From NCBI GenBank assembly GCA_963668245.2, contig OY764195.2, positions 1,860,001 through 1,924,000 of the forward strand: a stretch of 64,000 nt of DNA, in the 5' to 3' direction. Below, piece after piece: positions 1 through 5,882 of this stretch. The DNA comes from Anoxybacterium sp963668245. Its GTDB lineage: Bacteria > Bacillota > Clostridia > Peptostreptococcales > Anaerovoracaceae. Every line of letters starts with the position of its first letter. Within the stretch, counting starts at the first letter, position 1. The notes under the pieces were generated by a model. That model ran no database searches, had not been told where the DNA came from, and was given only the letters and a program-made list of their open reading frames with translations. The position numbers and the translations under genes were made by a program.

Positions 1-2
1 CA

Positions 3-500
3 GATCATAAAGCTGCAACTCATAATGTGCCAGCTTTTGTGATTGGTGAGCAGTTTCAACTTCAGTGGGCAAGTGACGATGGCGAACCTCAAGGTACTTC
101 TGGAGCTCCGATTGTTCAAATGCTTGTAAAAGAAGGAATTACGAATATTGCTGTAATGATAACAAGGTATTTTGGTGGAATAAAATTAGGCACAGGAGGA
201 TTGGTAAGAGCATATACGGGTACTACAAAGTTAGCTCTAGAAGATAGTGGGATTTGTGAAGTTAAGGAACAACGAATCTTTCTGGTAAGGATGGAGTATA
301 CTTTTTATGGAAAATTTCAAAACCTCTCTTTGAGTAATCAGTTTCGTCTAGGCAACACTTTGTTTGAAGACATGATAAAAGTTGAATTGATTTTTGATAT
401 TGAGTTAACCGAAGAAATAAGGACGCTGGTTTCTAATGTGACAGGTGGTGCAGGAGTGATTTTAGAAGAATGGATTGCTCTTGAAAAGGTTGAAGTTTAA
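3..500 (+). CDS. yigZ: YigZ family protein (IMPACT-type), 5' end outside window
   Basis: The frame is open from the window edge, so the true start is upstream; about 165 of the usual ~210 residues are present. Visible are the family signature DHKAATHN, then SDDGEPQGTSGAP and TRYFGGIKLGTGGLVRAY, the conserved core of the UPF0029/IMPACT N-terminal domain, followed by the weaker DUF1949 C-terminal domain. IMPACT proteins in eukaryotes modulate Gcn2; the bacterial role is unclear. The gene ends before a tRNA promoter and is probably unrelated to the array. Family call is firm; function is not known. Confidence 0.9.
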   Translation, partial: DHKAATHNVPAFVIGEQFQLQWASDDGEPQGTSGAPIVQMLVKEGITNIAVMITRYFGGIKLGTGGLVRAYTGTTKLALEDSGICEVKEQRIFLVRMEYTFYGKFQNLSLSNQFRLGNTLFEDMIKVELIFDIELTEEIRTLVSNVTGGAGVILEEWIALEKVEV

Positions 501-541
501 GTGTTTTTTCTAAATTTTGAGAAAAAAATGAAATTTTAGCG

Positions 542-570
542 TTGACATTGGGAAATCCCTGTGCTAAGAT
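542..570 (+). promoter_or_regulatory. Sigma-A promoter for tRNA array (tRNA-Asn)
   Basis: A perfect -35 TTGACA (542-547) and -10 TAAGAT (565-570) are separated by 17 bp, about 40 bp upstream of the first tRNA. Confidence 0.8.
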
Positions 571-613
571 AAAACACGGCTCACAAATGAGGGCCAACGA
601 TGAAAGAAGATGT

Positions 614-688
<75 letters not shown>

Positions 689-721
689 ATTTCTTAAGTC
701 AAAACAAAATAAAAAAAAGTG

Positions 722-750
722 TTGACACAATGGACTAAACAGTATATACT
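722..750 (+). promoter_or_regulatory. Second sigma-A promoter in tRNA array
   Basis: TTGACA (722-727), 17-bp spacer, TATACT (745-750), located between tRNA-Asn and tRNA-Val; likely drives the Val-to-Phe stretch. Confidence 0.8.
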
Positions 751-807
751 AAGTAAATGTGTCAAGCAGATAAAAACACTGCGAAACGCTGCAAATTACA
801 TGGATAT

Positions 808-883
808 GGGCGCATAGCTCAGCTGGGAGAGCACCTGCCTTACAAGCAGGGGGTCATAGGTTCGAGCCCTATTGCGCCCACCA
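808..883 (+). tRNA. tRNA-Val (TAC)
   Basis: Acceptor GGGCGCA/TGCGCCC, anticodon loop CTTACAA, encoded CCA. Identical copy at 2348. Confidence 0.95.
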
Positions 884-924
884 TATTCACTAAAACCAGA
901 AAGACAGAACGAGATTCTGAAAAT

Positions 925-1001
925 GGCCTGGTAGTTCAGTTGGTTAGAATGCCAGCCTGTCACGCTGGAGGTCGTCGGTTCGAGCCCGATCCAGGTCGCC
1001 A
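925..1001 (+). tRNA. tRNA-Asp (GTC)
   Basis: Acceptor GGCCTGG/CCAGGTC, anticodon GTC, encoded CCA. The spacer before it is also copied in the second half, with one base change. Confidence 0.95.
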
Positions 1002-1017
1002 TTTCAAAAACATATAT

Positions 1018-1092
1018 GCTGGTGTGGCTCAACGGTAGAGCAGCTGATTTGTAATCAGCAGGTTGGGGGTTCGATTCCCTTCGCCAGCTCCA
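1018..1092 (+). tRNA. tRNA-Thr (TGT)
   Basis: Acceptor GCTGGTG/CGCCAGC, anticodon loop TTTGTAA, encoded CCA. Confidence 0.95.
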
Positions 1093-1149
1093 AAATTTTG
1101 ACAATACGTTGCTTAGCAACAGATGAAGCTTGATAATTTCATAAAATCT

Positions 1150-1234
1150 GGAGGGATTCCCGAGTGGCTAAAGGGGGCGGACTGTAAATCCGTTAGCTGA
1201 GCTTTCGGTGGTTCGAATCCACCTCCCTCCACCA
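1150..1234 (+). tRNA. tRNA-Tyr (GTA)
   Basis: Class II tRNA of 85 nt with long variable arm; acceptor GGAGGGA/TCCCTCC, anticodon GTA, encoded CCA. Confidence 0.95.
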
Positions 1235-1241
1235 AATATAT

Positions 1242-1316
1242 GCGGAAGTGGCTCAGGGGTAGAGCATCGCCTTGCCAAGGCGAGGGTCGCGAGTTCGAAT
1301 CTCGTCTTCCGCTCCA
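1242..1316 (+). tRNA. tRNA-Gly (GCC)
   Basis: Acceptor GCGGAAG/CTTCCGC, anticodon GCC, encoded CCA. Confidence 0.95.
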
Positions 1317-1322
1317 CAATAT

Positions 1323-1396
1323 GCGGATGTAGTTCAATGGTAGAACTTCAGCCTTCCAAGCTGATAGCGTGAGTTCGATTCTCATCATCCGCTCCA
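1323..1396 (+). tRNA. tRNA-Gly (TCC)
   Basis: Acceptor GCGGATG with 3' partner CATCCGC, anticodon loop CTTCCAA, encoded CCA; a second glycine isoacceptor beside the GCC one. Confidence 0.95.
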
Positions 1397-1407
1397 TTTT
1401 AAAAAGT

Positions 1408-1484
1408 GGGCTCATAGCTCAGCTGGATAGAGCAACGGCCTTCTAAGCCGTTTGTCCGGGGTTCGAATCCCTGTGGGCTCGCCA
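1408..1484 (+). tRNA. tRNA-Arg (TCT)
   Basis: Acceptor GGGCTCA/TGGGCTC, anticodon loop CTTCTAA, discriminator G, encoded CCA. Confidence 0.95.
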
Positions 1485-1495
1485 TTTTTTTATGA

Positions 1496-1571
1496 TGGGG
1501 TATAGCCAAGCCGGTAAGGCAACGGACTTTGACTCCGTCATTCGTAGGTTCGAGTCCTGCTACCCCAGCCA
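1496..1571 (+). tRNA. tRNA-Gln (TTG)
   Basis: Acceptor TGGGGTA/TACCCCA, anticodon loop CTTTGAC, encoded CCA. Confidence 0.95.
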
Positions 1572-1575
1572 TTTT

Positions 1576-1651
1576 GACCCATTAGCTCAGTCGGTAGAGC
1601 ACTTGACTTTTAATCAAGGTGTCCCGCGTTCGAATCGCGGATGGGTCACCA
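1576..1651 (+). tRNA. tRNA-Lys (TTT)
   Basis: Acceptor GACCCAT/ATGGGTC, anticodon loop CTTTTAA, encoded CCA. Only 4 nt separate it from tRNA-Gln. Confidence 0.95.
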
Positions 1652-1685
1652 ATTTTACCAGATGAATGGTAGTAGAACCTAACGA

Positions 1686-1774
1686 GGAGAGGTGTCCGAG
1701 CGGTTTAAGGAGCTGGTCTTGAAAACCAGTGACTCCGAAAGGGGCCGTGGGTTCGAATCCCACCCTCTCCGCCA
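1686..1774 (+). tRNA. tRNA-Ser (TGA)
   Basis: Class II, 89 nt; acceptor GGAGAGG/CCTCTCC, anticodon loop CTTGAAA, long variable arm, encoded CCA. Absent from the second half. Confidence 0.95.
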
Positions 1775-1800
1775 CAATAAGATTCAGGATGACAAACCAT

Positions 1801-1892
1801 GGAGAAGTACTCAAGCAGGCTCAAGAGGACGGTTTGCTAAACCGTTAGACCGGGTAACTGGTGCATGGGTTCGAATCCCATCTTCTCCGCCA
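1801..1892 (+). tRNA. tRNA-Ser (GCT)
   Basis: Class II, 92 nt; acceptor GGAGAAG/CTTCTCC, anticodon loop TTGCTAA, encoded CCA. Absent from the second half. Confidence 0.95.
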
Positions 1893-1895
1893 TGT

Positions 1896-1971
1896 AGGGG
1901 CATAGCTCAGTTGGTAGAGCAGTGGTCTCCAAAACCACGTGCCGTGGGTTCAAGTCCTACTGCCCCTGCCA
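1896..1971 (+). tRNA. tRNA-Trp (CCA)
   Basis: Acceptor AGGGGCA/TGCCCCT, anticodon loop CTCCAAA, encoded 3' CCA. Absent from the second half. Confidence 0.95.
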
Positions 1972-1994
1972 AATGAATTTTATAGACCAACAAT

Positions 1995-2071
1995 CGGGGT
2001 GTAGCGCAGCTTGGTAGCGCAACTGGTTTGGGACCAGTGGGCCGCGGGTTCAAATCCTGCCACCCCGACCA
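1995..2071 (+). tRNA. tRNA-Pro (TGG)
   Basis: Acceptor CGGGGTG/CACCCCG, anticodon loop TTTGGGA, encoded CCA. Confidence 0.95.
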
Positions 2072-2082
2072 ATTATTCACTT

Positions 2083-2159
2083 GGGCCATTAGCTCAGTTG
2101 GTCAGAGCATCCGGCTCATAACCGGCAGGTCCGGGGTTCAAGTCCCTGATGGCCCACCA
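2083..2159 (+). tRNA. tRNA with CAT anticodon (elongator Met or Ile2)
   Basis: Acceptor GGGCCAT/ATGGCCC, anticodon loop CTCATAA, encoded CCA. The paired acceptor end excludes initiator fMet. Elongator Met and the lysidine-modified Ile2 cannot be separated confidently by eye. Absent from the second half. Confidence 0.9.
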
Positions 2160-2181
2160 ATCAATTAAAAAGAAATACCAT

Positions 2182-2257
2182 GCCCAGATAGCTCAGTAGG
2201 TAGAGCAGAGGACTGAAAATCCTCGTGTCCTTGGTTCGATTCCGAGTCTGGGCACCA
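2182..2257 (+). tRNA. tRNA-Phe (GAA)
   Basis: Acceptor GCCCAGA/TCTGGGC, anticodon loop CTGAAAA, encoded CCA. Last tRNA of the first half. Confidence 0.95.
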
Positions 2258-2264
2258 TATGAAG

Positions 2265-2315
2265 CCTTCGGAGACGATTGGATTGGCAACGTTTTCGGAG
2301 GATTTTCTTTTTTTG
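2265..2315 (+). terminator. Terminator-like hairpin inside tRNA array
   Basis: Arms 2265-2276 and 2290-2301 form a 12-bp stem with several G-T pairs, followed by a T-rich tail (2303-2314). It ends the first half; the second half would then need its own promoter or read-through. Confidence 0.6.
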
Positions 2316-2347
2316 TAAGGGTGAGAGAGTAAGTAAAAATAAGATAT

Positions 2348-2423
2348 GGGCGCATAGCTCAGCTGGGAGAGCACCTGCCTTACAAGCAGGGGGTCATAGG
2401 TTCGAGCCCTATTGCGCCCACCA
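2348..2423 (+). tRNA. tRNA-Val (TAC), second copy
   Basis: Same sequence as the gene at 808, including flanking spacer. Confidence 0.95.
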
Positions 2424-2464
2424 TATTCACTAAAACCAGAAAGACAGAATGAGATTCTGAAAAT

Positions 2465-2541
2465 GGCCTGGTAGTTCAGTTGGTTAGAATGCCAGCCTGT
2501 CACGCTGGAGGTCGTCGGTTCGAGCCCGATCCAGGTCGCCA
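2465..2541 (+). tRNA. tRNA-Asp (GTC), second copy
   Basis: Same sequence as the gene at 925. Confidence 0.95.
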
Positions 2542-2557
2542 TTTCAAAAACATATAT

Positions 2558-2632
2558 GCTGGTGTGGCTCAACGGTAGAGCAGCTGATTTGTAATCAGCA
2601 GGTTGGGGGTTCGATTCCCTTCGCCAGCTCCA
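2558..2632 (+). tRNA. tRNA-Thr (TGT), second copy
   Basis: Same sequence as the gene at 1018; the downstream spacer diverges from the first copy. Confidence 0.95.
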
Positions 2633-2728
2633 AATTTCAATAAGCAAACGATGGGAATCGAACCTGAAAGGGCTCGAATGCCATGAGAAAATCTGTTGAT
2701 AGAGAGAATGTTCTTATCGACCAAATCT

Positions 2729-2813
2729 GGAGGGATTCCCGAGTGGCTAAAGGGGGCGGACTGTAAATCCGTTAGCTGAGCTTTCGGTGGTTCGAATCCA
2801 CCTCCCTCCACCA
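2729..2813 (+). tRNA. tRNA-Tyr (GTA), second copy
   Basis: Same sequence as the gene at 1150, preceded by an unusual 96-bp spacer with antisense T-arm-like words. Confidence 0.95.
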
Positions 2814-2823
2814 AATAACCCAT

Positions 2824-2898
2824 GCGGAAGTGGCTCAGGGGTAGAGCATCGCCTTGCCAAGGCGAGGGTCGCGAGTTCGAATCTCGTCTTCCGCTCCA
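2824..2898 (+). tRNA. tRNA-Gly (GCC), second copy
   Basis: Same sequence as the gene at 1242. Confidence 0.95.
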
Positions 2899-2902
2899 AT
2901 AC

Positions 2903-2976
2903 GCGGATGTAGTTCAATGGTAGAACTTCAGCCTTCCAAGCTGATAGCGTGAGTTCGATTCTCATCATCCGCTCCA
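2903..2976 (+). tRNA. tRNA-Gly (TCC), second copy
   Basis: Same sequence as the gene at 1323. Confidence 0.95.
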
Positions 2977-2987
2977 TTTTAAAAAGT

Positions 2988-3064
2988 GGGCTCATAGCTC
3001 AGCTGGATAGAGCAACGGCCTTCTAAGCCGTTTGTCCGGGGTTCGAATCCCTGTGGGCTCGCCA
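2988..3064 (+). tRNA. tRNA-Arg (TCT), second copy
   Basis: Same sequence as the gene at 1408. Confidence 0.95.
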
Positions 3065-3076
3065 TTATTTTAATAA

Positions 3077-3152
3077 TGGGGTATAGCCAAGCCGGTAAGG
3101 CAACGGACTTTGACTCCGTCATTCGTAGGTTCGAGTCCTGCTACCCCAGCCA
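3077..3152 (+). tRNA. tRNA-Gln (TTG), second copy
   Basis: Same sequence as the gene at 1496. Confidence 0.95.
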
Positions 3153-3156
3153 TTTT

Positions 3157-3232
3157 GACCCATTAGCTCAGTCGGTAGAGCACTTGACTTTTAATCAAGG
3201 TGTCCCGCGTTCGAATCGCGGATGGGTCACCA
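3157..3232 (+). tRNA. tRNA-Lys (TTT), second copy
   Basis: Same sequence as the gene at 1576. The next gene is Pro: the two Ser and the Trp genes found in the first half are missing here. Confidence 0.95.
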
Positions 3233-3239
3233 ATTTAAT

Positions 3240-3316
3240 CGGGGTGTAGCGCAGCTTGGTAGCGCAACTGGTTTGGGACCAGTGGGCCGCGGGTTCAAAT
3301 CCTGCCACCCCGACCA
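3240..3316 (+). tRNA. tRNA-Pro (TGG), second copy
   Basis: Same sequence as the gene at 1995, joined 7 nt after tRNA-Lys. Confidence 0.95.
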
Positions 3317-3320
3317 TTTT

Positions 3321-3396
3321 GCCCAGATAGCTCAGTAGGTAGAGCAGAGGACTGAAAATCCTCGTGTCCTTGGTTCGATTCCGAGTCTGGGCACCA
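3321..3396 (+). tRNA. tRNA-Phe (GAA), second copy
   Basis: Same sequence as the gene at 2182; the CAT-anticodon tRNA that precedes it in the first half is missing. Confidence 0.95.
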
Positions 3397-3441
3397 AAAA
3401 AGCCTTTGAAAACTAAACGATAGTTTTTCGAAGGCTTTTTT
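3397..3441 (+). terminator. Rho-independent terminator of the tRNA array
   Basis: Arms around 3401-3414 and 3422-3436 (AGCCTTTGAAAACT with an AGTTTTTCGAAGGCT partner) are followed by a run of T at 3436-3441, just after the last tRNA. Confidence 0.85.
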
Positions 3442-3443
3442 CA

Positions 3444-3472
3444 TTGATTTTAAATTCACCTTCCATTACAAT
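3444..3472 (+). promoter_or_regulatory. Candidate promoter of tdk
   Basis: TTGATT (3444-3449), 17-bp spacer, TACAAT (3467-3472), 30 bp before the tdk start. Confidence 0.55.
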
Positions 3473-3501
3473 AGAAGTATCTTAATTGAGGAGGATTTTT
3501 A

Positions 3502-4086
3502 GTGGCACAATTATATTATAGATACAGTACGATGAATGCTGGAAAGTCCATAGAATTGATAAAGGTGGCATATAATTATGAGGAGCGAGGGAAAAAGGTT
3601 CTTGTTCTTACACCAAGTGTAGATGACCGCTATGGCATTGGTGTGATTTCGTCTAGAATAGGAGTGACCAGAGAAGCGGTAGCGGTAAATGATGACACAA
3701 ATATCCTTGAACTTTTTATGAAAGCAAATAAACATCAGCATATAGATTGTGTTTTGGTGGATGAATGTCAATTTTTAAAGAAACATCATGTTCAGGAACT
3801 TGTTGAAATCGTTGATAGCTGTGATGTTCCTGTGTTGGCGTATGGATTAAAAAATGACTTTAAAAATGAGCTTTTTGAAGGATCTTATTTCATGCTGATT
3901 TATGCTGACAAAATAGAGGAAATTAAAACGATTTGTTGGTGTGGTAGGAAAGCTACCATGGTAGCGCGTATTGTAGACGGCAAATTTGTGAAAACTGGTG
4001 AACAGATTGTAGTTGGTGGAAACGATATGTATATCTCGTTATGCAGAAAACATTACAATGATGGAAGACTGGGAGAAGACGAATAA
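3502..4086 (+). CDS. tdk: Thymidine kinase
   Basis: Phosphorylates thymidine with ATP in the pyrimidine salvage pathway. The 194-residue length is normal. The P-loop is MNAGKS (residues 11-16), the catalytic Glu lies in VDECQF (residues 86-91), and the zinc lobe has C145-x-C147 and C181/H184. The N-terminus MAQLYYRYSTMNAGKS matches the enterobacterial/streptococcal Tdk subgroup rather than the Bacillus-type sequence with GxMFSGKS. Start is GTG, chosen because GAGGAGG lies 7-8 nt upstream and the N-terminal motif begins there. Single-gene unit with its own promoter and terminator. Confidence 0.95.
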   Translation: MAQLYYRYSTMNAGKSIELIKVAYNYEERGKKVLVLTPSVDDRYGIGVISSRIGVTREAVAVNDDTNILELFMKANKHQHIDCVLVDECQFLKKHHVQELVEIVDSCDVPVLAYGLKNDFKNELFEGSYFMLIYADKIEEIKTICWCGRKATMVARIVDGKFVKTGEQIVVGGNDMYISLCRKHYNDGRLGEDE

Positions 4087-4096
4087 ATAATGACGC

Positions 4097-4137
4097 AAAA
4101 AGAGACCACCCCAGTGTGAAGGTCTCTTTTGTTTTTT
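4097..4137 (+). terminator. Terminator after tdk (possibly bidirectional)
   Basis: Stem AAAAAGAGACC (4097-4107) with GGTCTCTTTT (4121-4130), then a T-rich tail. The A-rich 5' flank lets it also stop the reverse gene ending at 4156. Confidence 0.85.
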
Positions 4138-4155
4138 AAGAGGTAATTATGCTAT

Positions 4156-5064
4156 TTATTCAGGTTTTCTGTAGTGAATGCTTTGGTAGCTATCTCTTAA
4201 CCTAAATTCTTTCTGAATTCCATTTAGGATTTTTCTTTTTTCAAATCCCCAAACTGGAGCGACCAGGAGGTGTCTTGGTGCATCTGCAGTAAGCCTGTGT
4301 ATAGTGATGTCAGGAGGTATGATTTCCAACAAATCTACCACAAATTGAATATATTCTTCCATGGTTGGGATGTGGATTTTATCAGGGTAGAAGTATTCAA
4401 GCTTTGTTCCCTTCAGTACATTCATAAGATGGAATTTTAAACCAAAAACATTTTTGCTGCAAACATACTGGACCGATGCAATCATATCCTCTTGCGTTTC
4501 TCCCGGAAGCCCTAGAATAAGATGCACAACGGTTTTTATTTTGAGGTTGTGTAATGCTTCAATTCCTTGATCAAATACTGAGAGTGGATAGCAGCGATTG
4601 ATAATGGAAGCTGTTTTTTCGTGTTTTGTCTGGAGCCCAAGTTCAACCCAGAGAAATGTTTTCTGGTTCAGTTCATCTAATAATGCCAAAACATCTTCGG
4701 AAAGACAATCAGGACGCGTCGCAACGGCAATTCCAATTATGTCAGGATAAGATAGAGCTTGCAAATATTTTTCTCGCAAAATGTCTACTGGTGCGTATGT
4801 GTTTGTATGACTTTGAAAATAAGCAATGTATTTGCCAGATGGCCACTTTGTTGATAAAAGCTTGATTTGACCCGGAATATCACTTGCGAAATCTCCAGAA
4901 CCATCAGCTGAACAGAAAATACACCCTCCTGTGCCCTTGGAACCATCACGATTTGGACAGGTAAATCCAGCATCCAGGGATAGTTTGATGATTTTGCAGC
5001 CAAAAGTATCTTTGAGGTAGCTACCGATTGAATAAAAATATTGGTTACCAAAAATGGTTGTCAT
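4156..5064 (-). CDS. Radical SAM protein, TIGR01212/YtqA-YhcC family
   Basis: A 302-residue radical SAM enzyme. The three cluster cysteines are C36, C48 and C51 (TCPNRDGSKGTGGCIFC, a long spacing typical of this Elp3-like family instead of CxxxCxxC). Other family landmarks are SLDAGFTCPNRDG near the start and IHRLTADAP near the end. The homologue YtqA/YhcC has no firmly assigned substrate that I can name with confidence. It is transcribed divergently from queH. Family assignment is firm; reaction unknown. Confidence 0.9.
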   Translation of the reverse strand: MTTIFGNQYFYSIGSYLKDTFGCKIIKLSLDAGFTCPNRDGSKGTGGCIFCSADGSGDFASDIPGQIKLLSTKWPSGKYIAYFQSHTNTYAPVDILREKYLQALSYPDIIGIAVATRPDCLSEDVLALLDELNQKTFLWVELGLQTKHEKTASIINRCYPLSVFDQGIEALHNLKIKTVVHLILGLPGETQEDMIASVQYVCSKNVFGLKFHLMNVLKGTKLEYFYPDKIHIPTMEEYIQFVVDLLEIIPPDITIHRLTADAPRHLLVAPVWGFEKRKILNGIQKEFRLRDSYQSIHYRKPE

Positions 5065-5094
5065 GAAAGCACTCCTTGTTATTGAATTACTGCA

Positions 5095-5123
5095 TTTGCA
5101 GAGAACTAATTATATGATATAAT
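5095..5123 (+). promoter_or_regulatory. Candidate promoter of queH operon
   Basis: TATAAT (5118-5123) with a weak -35 TTTGCA (5095-5100) 17 bp upstream, in the divergent gap before queH. Confidence 0.5.
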
Positions 5124-5160
5124 AAACTGTTATAAAAGTGAAACAAAAAATAGAGGATGA

Positions 5161-5862
5161 ATGAAACTCATGAAAAAAGAGAAAGAGAAAGAATTTATCT
5201 GTGAAAGAGTAGATAAACATACAAATAATAGCCACTTTGTGAACCTAGGGGATATGGATGACTTAAAAAAAAGTAAGCCGAGAATCTTACTCCATAGTTG
5301 CTGTGGACCATGCAGTACTGCAGTAGTGGAACGTCTCAGTGGCCGATTTGAGGTGACTGTTTATTTCTATAATCCAAATATTACAGAACCAGAAGAATAC
5401 GAAAAAAGAAGACTTGCGCAAATTGAGTATATTGAAAAATATAATGATAGGGTCGATGCAAGGGATCGGGTTTTCTATTTGGAAGGTCCATATGAACCAG
5501 AACGATTTTATGTAGCAATCAAAGGTTTCGAATGTGAACCAGAAGGTGGTCTACGTTGCATGCCTTGCTTTCAGCTACGACTAGAAAAAACAGCGGAAGC
5601 GGCAATTATGCAGGGTTTTGATACCTTTGCAACTACTTTAACCGTAAGCCCATACAAAAATTTTGATGTGATTAGCAAACTTGGATTATCCGTTGGAATG
5701 CGCTATGGATTGACTTATTTGGCTGAGGATTTTAAAAAACAAGGAGGCTATCAGCGATCAATAGAATTATCCAAACAGTATCATTTATACAGGCAGCATT
5801 ATTGTGGATGTGAATTTTCTAATCAAGACATTAAACATAATGGTTGCAAGGATAAAGAATAG
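5161..5862 (+). CDS. queH: Epoxyqueuosine reductase QueH
   Basis: Reduces epoxyqueuosine to queuosine in tRNA, the last step of Q synthesis, replacing QueG. The 233-residue sequence shows the vicinal cysteines C47-C48 and C51 (SCCGPCS), C133/C136 (CMPC) and C215-x-C217 (YCGCEFS), the ligand and redox residues of this DUF208 family. Start chosen at the first ATG; a second ATG three codons later is also possible. The N-terminal ~35 residues are charged and poorly conserved. It precedes priA by 20 bp and may be co-transcribed with it. Confidence 0.92.
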   Translation: MKLMKKEKEKEFICERVDKHTNNSHFVNLGDMDDLKKSKPRILLHSCCGPCSTAVVERLSGRFEVTVYFYNPNITEPEEYEKRRLAQIEYIEKYNDRVDARDRVFYLEGPYEPERFYVAIKGFECEPEGGLRCMPCFQLRLEKTAEAAIMQGFDTFATTLTVSPYKNFDVISKLGLSVGMRYGLTYLAEDFKKQGGYQRSIELSKQYHLYRQHYCGCEFSNQDIKHNGCKDKE

Positions 5863-5882
5863 ATTGTGTGTTGACGTAGAAT

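Noticed and set aside
757..2995. Several open frames of 60-160 codons across the tRNA array on both strands
   Set aside because: They run through complete tRNA cloverleaves; repeats such as GWxxTxPxxY-like peptides are translations of tRNA T-arms, a familiar artefact.
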